From positions 1 through 64,000 of the forward strand of contig NZ_JARVKY010000014.1 in assembly GCF_029813785.1 (NCBI RefSeq): DNA of 64,000 nt, given 5' to 3'. This stretch comes from Streptomyces sp. DH41. Its GTDB lineage: Bacteria; Actinomycetota; Actinomycetes; Streptomycetales; Streptomycetaceae. The notes beneath the pieces were generated by a model that was given only the letters and a program-made list of their open reading frames with translations, did not search any database and was not told where the DNA came from. The translations under genes and the position numbers were made by a program. Positions 42,401-50,010 of this stretch are shown piece after piece. Numbering within the stretch: the first letter of the stretch is position 1; each line of letters opens with the position of its first letter.

Positions 42401-44763
42401 AGGGAGCCAGTGGTCCGGCCGGTGGGGCCGGGGGCCCAGGTGGTGGGGCCGGGGGCCGGGGTGGTGCGACCGGGGGGCCGGACGGCGCGAGCGCCGACGG
42501 CAAGCCCCCCGTGCCGACCGCAGAGGAGGTCGTACGGCAAGCCGTGTCCCGGTCACTGCCCGGCCTCACCGACGAGCGGCTCCTCACCGGCGTGGCGGCC
42601 CTGGTCCGCACGACACTCCAGATCACCGACTCGGTCACCAGGTTCGTCACGTCACCCGTCGAGCAGGCGAAGCCGGAGCTGAAGCGGGTCGAGGGCATGT
42701 TCGCGGACTACCGCCCGGAGCACGGTGACGACCACACCTTGCGCACGGCCACCGACGGCCTGGCCAATCTGTGGGGGGCCTGGGGCGGCAACAGCCAGTG
42801 GACCGCGCTCCGGCAGATCCGCGCCGTGAACCACGTGCTCTCGGGGAAGCCCGCCGACGGCAGGCAGTTGCCCGATCACGTCCGCCGCGCCGCACTCGGT
42901 GACGGGTGGCAGAACGACGAGTACACCGTCCCCCGCATCGACATGGTCTGGCCGTCCCTCCTGACCGTGCTGCGACCGCTGGCCTACCGGGCCGCCGCAC
43001 CGACCGTGCCGGATGCCGAACGCGAGGCACTGCTCCTTCTGTTCGAGGCGCTCGTCGAAGGGCCGCTCGCCGATCCGGGGGACGCCCTGCGGGAGATCGT
43101 GCTGGGTGAGCCGCTGGACAAGCGCAAGCGGCACGGCAATCAGGAGCGCGCGGGACAGGTGCTGCGGCGGGGCGACCGGACCGTGGTCGTCCTCGGCCGC
43201 AGGGACGTCGACTACGGCCGCGACCGCGTCAACTGGCTCGCTCTCGACCACGATCCGACGGGTGCGTTCGGTGCCGTCGCGCACTTCACTCTCGGGAAGG
43301 AGACCCGGCACACCTCCGCGTTCCCGGCCGACGGGCTCGCCGCCGTCATCCGGCTGATCCGGGACAAGGGAGCCGCGCCCTGGTATCCCGAGGCACCCGG
43401 CGCGCTCGCCGCGGCGACGCACGCGGGCCTGGGTCCGCTCCAGGCCGCGGTGCTGCTCGCCGGGCAGCCGGAGCAGCCCGGCGGCGACGCGCTCGCCGTG
43501 ACCGGGCTCAAGCAGCGTCAGCTGAACGCGGGCAGGGGCATGCTGAACTCGCTCCCCGCCGCCGACCGGGAGGCGCTCGTCGGCGCCCTGCTGCCCGACG
43601 ACCCCGCCGAGTTGTGGACGACAGGGCCCGACACGGGCGCCGCGGGCCGGGTGTGGGCCGAGCGTCTCGGTTCCCTCGTCCGCGTGCCCGAGGATCTGGC
43701 GCCCGCTCTCGACGGCCTGCCGACCGCCTCCGCCCAGGACGTCCTCAATCCGGCACGCACCGCCTGGCTCAGCCGCACGACGGTCCAGCGGCCCGACAAG
43801 GACGGCCGCCTGGTCGCGGAGGATCCCGCCGCGGTGCCCGGATGCCACCACCTGACCGGTGCGGTCGCCGCCCTCGCCTCGCTCGCCTACGCCCTGCCCT
43901 ACGGGCACCCCCTGCGCGCGGCCCTGCCCAAGGGCCTGGCCGCGCTGCGCCGCCGCGTCGCCGACCCGGGGCTACTGCTCGGCCTGGACGTCGAGTGGAC
44001 GGAGAAGGGTGGAACCACGGCCGCCGAGCTGCGCAAGGCGTACGGACTGCCCGCCACCGGAGGCGCCGACTCTGACGGCACCACGTGGGTCGGTGAGGCG
44101 CTCGCACTACGCCCCTGGCACAGCGACAGGGAGACCGTGCTGGTGCGCCCGGCGGGCCTCACCGGCCCGGACGACGCCGTGTTCGGGCTCCTCGAAGGGC
44201 TGGTGGGTGCCTCCCACGCCACCGGGCTCCGGGCCCTGCGGTCCGTCCTCGGTGACGAACTCGACCGGGCCCTCACCGCCGGCCTCGATCCCGAAGGGCC
44301 CTCCGGGCCCGCCCAGGACCCCACAGTCTGCGTACCGGCACTCGTCACCGAGGTCGCCGCGGCCCACGGTCTCGGCGAGGACGCGGCGACGCTCTATCTG
44401 CAACTGCTCGCCCTGCCCGACCCGACGGACCGCAACTGCGCCCGCTGGACCGGCTGGAAGCCCGCCCGGCTGAAGAAGGCCCGGGCCGAACTCGCCGCGA
44501 CGAAGCTGGTCGTGGAGGCCAAGCGGCCCCGGGCCGGCCGCTCCCTCTTCCTTCCCTGCGGCTGGCGCGACCTCAAGACGCCCGCCCTGCCGGTGGAGAC
44601 GTGGAAGGAGAACCTCTACCCCGTCAGCGAGAGGATCCGCGCCGTTCCGCTCCTCCCGGTGCCCGAACTGTTCGCCCACGCCTGGGGCCGGGTGCGGGCC
44701 GGAGAAGCGCCCGGCTACGAGGAGCTCACCACCCGCGCCACGCGGAAGGGCCGTCGGCGGTGA
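39442..44763 (+). CDS. Giant DUF4132/YehI-like protein
   Basis: A 1773-aa helical protein, larger than E. coli YehI (about 1200 aa). A Thr/Gly-rich N-terminal tail (1-50) precedes the folded part starting near ATVYDDTTAAALLDAGALLPWG. Low-complexity linkers include an Asp-Gly-Ala repeat near residue 395 and a Gly-rich tract near 995. Recognisable segments: FLPTFYEQAARIFLQYDNTTYAAAFFGKARDAERVH, DYGRDRVNWLALDHDPTGAFG, and a C-terminal helical region KPARLKKARAELAATKLVVEAKR. No enzymatic motif is evident. The GTG overlaps the preceding stop; an in-frame ATG is 9 bp later. It precedes the MoxR ATPase by 67 bp. By analogy with MoxR-VWA systems it may be the target or large scaffold remodelled by the ATPase; that is inference. 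Confidence 0.85.
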   Translation: MSTMNGTTVTTDGTTAPGGVTTTPAEGTTTPTGGAARDGAARGTRGATVYDDTTAAALLDAGALLPWGSTGREDADTLTVRTYTHAALGDRSVVRLVPGTLGGAEDLALDFLGLVRDAETPEVGQVKRETLGFPAWALVNDPANGHHALALVKDVERLTRQAKSRPGTAKEGFEALGERLGRAVPHFLPTFYEQAARIFLQYDNTTYAAAFFGKARDAERVHALAVDEERQRAVFLEFAFAGALTVKALKQHVKDLAGRLDAAEAWDQFRQLAVERCAAGMPPYASLPQDARTLIKAAGLPRVDTECDLVADLVASPAAVRAPASFWTAYRAVLPVLAGRRPAVRTRLLEIMPAGLDHDLASDDFWLTLLAECAADRLLTGEAGCAQDADGADGADGADGADAADGPGTAADGVDAADWLSRWAAHRKHGATVCGTSPATLDLVTRMAPRLRADGRPVDLFTGRRHAGADIGLLDLCVAKDIPLVLPDPGTEVHLGLDRWARDTRPERRDLAAVAADPRLRPLLLRAVGAVGQDHQSGEVLEHLADHPVLTDVLREWLDGAVGQLTDAVGLPGAREALHRLGPFRAVAPRANPEAVARAAGYETAPLLGRTLRAGILDELGWPALEDALRLLDGGTRKDRDDTLIVDEAWPCLILSRGQQAVVVGPDGVVLEHDLRLPADLDRWQRPRFRYTDGELLVVWWQEGRQHGYWSTRPSEVVTLTGEQISHRWRNDSAGAPSLPLPGGGRATGGRTLHAGDTVLPASRRVIGDGTLYWREGRQGRQQVWLEYDPATGTHGRASLPAFLRSGIRDDATLLQGQCEVLPLQPGLERSPFGTDGTVLGRWVRAGDEAGETLTTTGTPDGRTVTLRASEHGGAVVPLGALRLPGGAAPVVAREWRRIALFAQGDGTDAGLLGQVTPNQRGGEFAAGTPLVPPVAFWHALRPRDERASAVLRALTDERAAELVRDAARALTERQALVRAAAEGIDEGASGPAGGAGGPGGGAGGRGGATGGPDGASADGKPPVPTAEEVVRQAVSRSLPGLTDERLLTGVAALVRTTLQITDSVTRFVTSPVEQAKPELKRVEGMFADYRPEHGDDHTLRTATDGLANLWGAWGGNSQWTALRQIRAVNHVLSGKPADGRQLPDHVRRAALGDGWQNDEYTVPRIDMVWPSLLTVLRPLAYRAAAPTVPDAEREALLLLFEALVEGPLADPGDALREIVLGEPLDKRKRHGNQERAGQVLRRGDRTVVVLGRRDVDYGRDRVNWLALDHDPTGAFGAVAHFTLGKETRHTSAFPADGLAAVIRLIRDKGAAPWYPEAPGALAAATHAGLGPLQAAVLLAGQPEQPGGDALAVTGLKQRQLNAGRGMLNSLPAADREALVGALLPDDPAELWTTGPDTGAAGRVWAERLGSLVRVPEDLAPALDGLPTASAQDVLNPARTAWLSRTTVQRPDKDGRLVAEDPAAVPGCHHLTGAVAALASLAYALPYGHPLRAALPKGLAALRRRVADPGLLLGLDVEWTEKGGTTAAELRKAYGLPATGGADSDGTTWVGEALALRPWHSDRETVLVRPAGLTGPDDAVFGLLEGLVGASHATGLRALRSVLGDELDRALTAGLDPEGPSGPAQDPTVCVPALVTEVAAAHGLGEDAATLYLQLLALPDPTDRNCARWTGWKPARLKKARAELAATKLVVEAKRPRAGRSLFLPCGWRDLKTPALPVETWKENLYPVSERIRAVPLLPVPELFAHAWGRVRAGEAPGYEELTTRATRKGRRR

Positions 44764-44830
44764 CCCGAAGGCGAGTCCACCCGGCGCCCCCACCCCTGAC
44801 CACTGCCCGAGCCCACCGGAAGATCCGTCG

Positions 44831-46000
44831 ATGACCACCACCCTCTCCCCCGACCACACCCGTCAGATCGTGCCGCCCGAGGAGCGGTACGCCACCGAAC
44901 TGGCCTTCCTCGCCGCCTACGACGACGGGCCCCGCCCGCCGGCCTGGCGGCTCACGCCCCGGGCCGTCGTCACCTTCGTCATGGGCAGCGACGGCCGGGC
45001 GCTGCGGTTGCCCGAGGACGCCGAGGCGCCCGAGGGCGTACCGCGCCGTCTGGTGGTGGAGGGCAAGTTCGTCGGCGACCGGGCGCTGGTCGAGCGGTGC
45101 GTCGTCACCCTCGCCGGAGAGCGCGGGCTGCTGCTCGTCGGCGAGCCGGGCACCGCCAAGTCCATGCTGTCCGAGCTGCTGTCGGCAGCCGTGTGCGGTA
45201 CCAGCGGCCTGGTGGTCCAGGGCACGGCGGGCACGACCGAGGACCAGCTGAAGTACGGCTGGAACTACGCCCTGCTGCTGGCCCAGGGACCCAGCCGCAA
45301 GGCACTTGTGCCCTCCCCGGTCCTGACCGCGATGGGCCGGGGAGGCATCGCCCGCGTCGAGGAGGTGACCCGCTGTCTGCCGGAGGTGCAGGACGCCCTG
45401 GTCTCCCTGCTCTCCGAGCGGCGCATCGCCGTCCCCGAGCTCTCGGGCACCGACGACTCGCTGGCGCACGCCACGCCCGGCTTCAACCTCATCGCCACCG
45501 CCAACCTGCGCGACAAGGGCGTCTCCGAGATGTCCGCCGCGCTCAAACGCCGCTTCAACTTCGAGACGGTCGGCCCCATCCCGGACCTCGACGCCGAGAC
45601 GGCGCTGGTCCGCAGCCAGGCGCGGGCCTGCGTCGAACGGGCCGGCGCGCCGTTCCAGGTCGACGAGGCCGTCCTGGAGGCTCTCGTCGTCGCCTTCCGC
45701 GACCTGCGCGAGGGCCGTTCCGCGGAGGGCTGGGAGGTCGAGCGGCCGTCCACCGTGATGAGCACCGCGGAAGCCGTGTCCGTCGCGGGCGCGCTCGGGC
45801 TGGCCGCGGCGTACTTCCCGGGCGACCGCGACGTACTGGGGCTGCTCCCGGGGCATCTCCTCGGCGTGGTCCGCAAGGACGACCCGGCCGACGCGGCGCG
45901 ACTGCGGGGCTACTGGGACGGTCCGGTCCGGCGCCGCGCCGAGCAGGGTTCGGCCACCTGGCGCACCCTGTGGGACCTGCGCACGGTCCTGGAGGGCTGA
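44831..46000 (+). CDS. MoxR-family AAA+ ATPase (YehL-like)
   Basis: A 389-aa chaperone-type ATPase. Walker A is GEPGTAKS (104-111). The Walker B region reads GGIARVEEVTRCLPEVQDAL, with Glu-Glu where Asp-Glu is usual. Sensor 1 lies in FNLIATANLRDKG, and the arginine finger in KRRFNF. A C-terminal lid runs to about 370. MoxR proteins act with a von Willebrand A (VWA) protein to fold or activate substrates; the VWA partner is two genes on, fused to DUF5682. The ATG follows GGAAG by 8 bases, and the operon continues 5 bp after its stop. It matches the E. coli yehL position. Confidence 0.92.
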   Translation: MTTTLSPDHTRQIVPPEERYATELAFLAAYDDGPRPPAWRLTPRAVVTFVMGSDGRALRLPEDAEAPEGVPRRLVVEGKFVGDRALVERCVVTLAGERGLLLVGEPGTAKSMLSELLSAAVCGTSGLVVQGTAGTTEDQLKYGWNYALLLAQGPSRKALVPSPVLTAMGRGGIARVEEVTRCLPEVQDALVSLLSERRIAVPELSGTDDSLAHATPGFNLIATANLRDKGVSEMSAALKRRFNFETVGPIPDLDAETALVRSQARACVERAGAPFQVDEAVLEALVVAFRDLREGRSAEGWEVERPSTVMSTAEAVSVAGALGLAAAYFPGDRDVLGLLPGHLLGVVRKDDPADAARLRGYWDGPVRRRAEQGSATWRTLWDLRTVLEG

Positions 46001-46005
46001 CGTCC

Positions 46006-49000
46006 GTGTCCCGCTCCTCGCCCTGCCCCGGCTCCCCGACTTCTACCGCTTCCTCGTCCTCACCGGTTTCCTCATCCTCTCCGGCCACCGCGACCTCTCT
46101 CGCCTCCTCGCCCTCTCTCGCCTCGTCGTCCTCTGTTGTCTCCTCGGGCCTGTCTCCCGACGAAGCGGTCGCCGCGCTCACCGATCCCGCGGCGCCCTGT
46201 CTCATCGGCGTACGGCATCACGCGCCGTCCCTGGCCGCGGCCGTGCCGGCGCTGCTGGACGGGGCCGCTCCGGACGTCCTGCTGGTCGAGCTTCCCGCCG
46301 AGATGCAGGAGTGGCTGCCCTGGCTGGGCCACGAGGAGACACGGGCGCCGGTCGCCCTCGCGGCCGCGTCCACCGAGAAGGGGGGTGGGCCGGCCTTCTA
46401 CCCGTTCGCCGACTTCTCCCCCGAGCTCGCCGCCGTGCGCTGGGCCGCCCGGCACGGCGTCCCGGTCGTCGCCTGCGACCTGCCGCTGGCCGACCGGGCG
46501 TGGCACGAGGGCAGGCGCCCCGGCGCGTCCACCGGCCCCACCCCGTCCACCGATCCCACCGCGCACGCCTCCGGCGCGCCGGAGTACGACCGTTCCGGGC
46601 TCACCGTCGCCCTCCGGGCCCGGCTCACCGGCCGTCCCGGTGAAGACCTCTGGGACCGTCTCGTCGAGGCCACCGCGCCCGGCTCCACCCCGGAGGCGCT
46701 GCGCCGTGCCGCGCTCCTCACCGGCTGGGCGCTGCGTGAGGAGGCCATCGCCTCGGGAGGCGTGCCCGAACTCGATCTGCGGCGTGAGCGGTGGATGCGC
46801 TCCTGCCTGGCCGCCGCCACCGTGGACGGCGCGCGTGCCGCGGTGGTCGTGGGTGCCTTCCACGCCCCGGCGCTGGTGTTCCCGGCCGCCGAGCCCGAGC
46901 CGGACCTCCCCGGCGGTAGTGGCAGTGCCGGTAGTACCGGTCGTCCCACCAACTCCGACAACCCCGACAACCCCGACAGCCCTCGCGGCTCTCTCGGCTC
47001 TCGCCGCCGTCGCGGTCCGGCCGACCTGCCCGGCCCCTTGGCCGGCCGCCCCGGTGCCGCCCCCGGCCACCCCGGTCACCCGGCGAACCGCCCCGATCCC
47101 ACGGATCCACCCGGCCCTGCCGCCCCCTCCGGATGGATCACGTCCCTCATCCCGTACACGTACGCCCTCCTGGACGAGCGGTCCGGTTACCCGGCGGGCA
47201 TCCGGGACCCTGAGTGGCAGCACCTCGTGCTGCGGGCGGCAGGCGATCCGGCGGCGCTGGAGGAGGCGCTGACCGGGGCGGCCGTACGGGTGTGCGCGGG
47301 ACTGCGTGCCCTCGGGCATCCGTCGGGGCCCGCCGACGCGCGCGAGATCACCCGGCTGGCCTCGGACCTGGCGCGGCTGCGTGGGTTGCCCGCCGCGGGC
47401 CGGGGGGAGTTGGTCGAGGCGGTCCAGACGGTGCTCGCGCAGGGGGAGCCGTACGGCAGGGGGCGGGCCGTCGCCCGGGCGATGGAGCAGGTCCTCGTCG
47501 GGACGCGCGGCGGCCGTCCCGCTCCGGGCACGCCGCGCAGCGGCCTGGCCCCGGCGGTCGAGGCCGAACTGTCGGCGCTGGGACTGCCCGGACCGGGCAC
47601 CGCTGGACCGGGCACCCCTGGACCGGGGGCGGTCGAGCCGGGGGCGGTCGGGCCGGGGGGCACCGGGCCGGGGGCGGCCGCCCGGGATCTGCGACTGGAT
47701 CCCTTGCGGTCCGACCTCGACCGTGAGCGCGATCTGCTGCTGCGCCGCCTGACGGTGTGCGGGGTGCCGTACGCGGAGGCGAAGGTGGTCGTCGGCGCGG
47801 GCGGTGCGGAGACGCTGACGACTCGGTGGGAGGTGCGCTGGACTCCGGCGACCGAGGCCATGTTGTCCGCGGTCGGCGTACGCGGTGTCACTCCCGCCCA
47901 GGCCGCCGAGGGGGTCCTGCGTGAGCGGTGGCGTGCGGAGCGGGACGAGGGCGGGCCGGTGGCCGCTCAGACGCTGGAGGGACTCCGGCAGGCGGCGGAG
48001 TGCGGCCTGCCGGAACTGACGGACGCACGTCTCGCGGAGGCCGCCGAGGTACTGCCGCGCACCGCCGCACTGCCCGAACTCCTCACCGGCCTGGCCCTGC
48101 TGGACCGGTTGCGCGCGGGCCACATCGCGGCGCTCGGCACCGACAAGGACCGTGCGGTACGGGCCGGCGCCGTGGCCGGACTCCTGACCTCCGCCGCGGT
48201 TCGCCAGGTGGACGGTCTCACCGGGGCCGAGGACCCGGCGGACGCGCACGCTCTGCTGGAGCTCGCCCACCGGGCGGACGTCCTCGGTGGCGTCCGTCTG
48301 ACCGACGCCCTGGCCCGGCTGGCACACGACGGTTCGCCCCTGATGCGTGGGGCCGCCGGAGCTGTCCGGGTGCTCCTCGGACACGAGGACGCTCAGGCCC
48401 TGGGCGGCCGCGTCGCCTCCTGGGTGGACGCGGCGAGCGACCGCGCCTCCCGGTCCGCGCTCACCGCCCGGCTGACCGGGCTGCTGACAGCCGCCGGCCC
48501 GCTGCTGGAGTCCGCGGCTCCCGCACTGGAACCGCTGCTCGACCGGGTCTCCGAGCTGTCCGACCGGGACTTCCTCGACCGGCTGCCCTCGCTGCGCGGC
48601 GGCTTCGACACGCTCAGCCCGGCAGGCCGCGACCGGCTCCTCTCCGCCGTCGAGGAGCGTCTGGACATCGGCCGGCCGGCCGACACAGACGGGGTGGACC
48701 CCGACGCCCTCGCCCTGTGGACCCGCGCGGACCTCACGGCCCGAGCCACTCTCGACCGACTCGGGCTGCTTCCCGCACCCACTGCCGACGGCACCGGCGC
48801 ACCCGAGTCCCCACCCACTGCCGACCACACCAGCACACCCGAATCCCCACCCACGGTCCCCGGCGCCGGCGCGCGACCCGTCGCCCCCGGGGATCACCGC
48901 CTCGCCCCCGCCGACCGCTGGCGGCTCGTGCTCGGCCGTCGTACCGACCGGCTGCCCCCGTCGGCGGCCTCGTTGGCCACCGCGTTGGACGAGCTGTACG

Positions 49001-50010
49001 GCAGCGGGCGGGGCGAAGGCAGCCGGGGCGACCTGACCGGGCCCGGCCGCGGCGGCGGTGGTGGCCGGGAGGCCGCCTATCCGGGTGTGCGTGAGTGGTC
49101 CGAGGATCTGGCGGTGCTGTTCGGGCCGGGCATCCGCGAGGAGGTCCTGGCGGCGGCCGCCGCATCGGGCCGGCCGGACGTTCTGGCCGAGCTGGACCCG
49201 GACAGCGTGCGGCCCTCCGTGGACCTGCTGCGTACCGTGCTCCGCCATGCGGGCGGTCTGCCCGAGGCCCGCCTGGCCGCGCTCCGGCCGCTCGTGCGGC
49301 GCCTGGTCGACGCACTGACCCGGCAGTTGGCCACGCGGCTGCGCCCGGCGCTGCACGGCACGGCCCTGCCACGCCCCAGCCGCCGCCCGGGCGGTGGCCT
49401 GGACCTGCCCCGCACCCTCCGTGCCAACCTGGCCTCGGCGCGCCGCCTCCCGGACGGCACGGTCCAGGTCCTCCCCGAACACCCCGTCTTCCGTACCCGC
49501 GCCGCACGGGCCACCGACTGGCGGCTGATCCTGGTGACCGACGTGTCGGGATCCATGGAGGCGTCCACGGTCTGGGCCGCCCTCACGGCCTCGGTGCTGG
49601 CCGGAGTGCCCACGCTGTCCACGCACTTCCTGGCCTTCTCCACCGAGGTCATCGACCTCACCGACCACGTCGAGGACCCGCTGTCCCTGCTGCTCGAGGT
49701 CAGCGTGGGCGGCGGCACCCACATCGCCGCGGGGCTGCGGCACGCCCGCGAGCTGGTGACCGTGCCGTCCCGCACCCTCGTCGTGGTCGTCAGCGACTTC
49801 GAGGAGGGTTACCCACTGGGCGGACTGCTCGGCGAGGTGCGCGCCCTGGTCGGGGCCGGCTGCCAGGTCCTGGGCTGCGCGAGCCTCGACGACACGGGCC
49901 GCCCCCGGTACTCCACCGGTGTGGCGGGTCAGCTCGTCGCCGCGGGCATGCCGGTCGCCGCCCTCAGCCCGCTCGAACTCGCTCGCTGGGTAGGAGAGAA
50001 GATCGCGTGA
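46006..50010 (+). CDS. DUF5682-VWA fusion (YehM-YehP-like)
   Basis: A 1334-aa protein. A Ser-rich start (residues 1-45) leads into the DUF5682 domain: LIGVRHHAPSL (paired His 71-72), DVLLVELPAEMQEW, and VVGAFHAPALVF. Linkers rich in Pro/Asp/Asn follow; the middle region is helical. The C-terminal 160 residues form a VWA domain with complete MIDAS: DVSGSM (1179-1184), the Thr in GGGTHI, and VVSDF. In E. coli the two halves are separate genes (yehM, yehP), so this is a natural fusion linking them physically. The GTG is 5 bp after the MoxR stop with GGAGGG upstream; the stop overlaps the SWIM gene start. It is presumably the MoxR partner and may recognise the DUF4132 proteins. Confidence 0.9.
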   Translation: MSRSSPCPGSPTSTASSSSPVSSSSPATATSLASSPSLASSSSVVSSGLSPDEAVAALTDPAAPCLIGVRHHAPSLAAAVPALLDGAAPDVLLVELPAEMQEWLPWLGHEETRAPVALAAASTEKGGGPAFYPFADFSPELAAVRWAARHGVPVVACDLPLADRAWHEGRRPGASTGPTPSTDPTAHASGAPEYDRSGLTVALRARLTGRPGEDLWDRLVEATAPGSTPEALRRAALLTGWALREEAIASGGVPELDLRRERWMRSCLAAATVDGARAAVVVGAFHAPALVFPAAEPEPDLPGGSGSAGSTGRPTNSDNPDNPDSPRGSLGSRRRRGPADLPGPLAGRPGAAPGHPGHPANRPDPTDPPGPAAPSGWITSLIPYTYALLDERSGYPAGIRDPEWQHLVLRAAGDPAALEEALTGAAVRVCAGLRALGHPSGPADAREITRLASDLARLRGLPAAGRGELVEAVQTVLAQGEPYGRGRAVARAMEQVLVGTRGGRPAPGTPRSGLAPAVEAELSALGLPGPGTAGPGTPGPGAVEPGAVGPGGTGPGAAARDLRLDPLRSDLDRERDLLLRRLTVCGVPYAEAKVVVGAGGAETLTTRWEVRWTPATEAMLSAVGVRGVTPAQAAEGVLRERWRAERDEGGPVAAQTLEGLRQAAECGLPELTDARLAEAAEVLPRTAALPELLTGLALLDRLRAGHIAALGTDKDRAVRAGAVAGLLTSAAVRQVDGLTGAEDPADAHALLELAHRADVLGGVRLTDALARLAHDGSPLMRGAAGAVRVLLGHEDAQALGGRVASWVDAASDRASRSALTARLTGLLTAAGPLLESAAPALEPLLDRVSELSDRDFLDRLPSLRGGFDTLSPAGRDRLLSAVEERLDIGRPADTDGVDPDALALWTRADLTARATLDRLGLLPAPTADGTGAPESPPTADHTSTPESPPTVPGAGARPVAPGDHRLAPADRWRLVLGRRTDRLPPSAASLATALDELYGSGRGEGSRGDLTGPGRGGGGGREAAYPGVREWSEDLAVLFGPGIREEVLAAAAASGRPDVLAELDPDSVRPSVDLLRTVLRHAGGLPEARLAALRPLVRRLVDALTRQLATRLRPALHGTALPRPSRRPGGGLDLPRTLRANLASARRLPDGTVQVLPEHPVFRTRAARATDWRLILVTDVSGSMEASTVWAALTASVLAGVPTLSTHFLAFSTEVIDLTDHVEDPLSLLLEVSVGGGTHIAAGLRHARELVTVPSRTLVVVVSDFEEGYPLGGLLGEVRALVGAGCQVLGCASLDDTGRPRYSTGVAGQLVAAGMPVAALSPLELARWVGEKIA

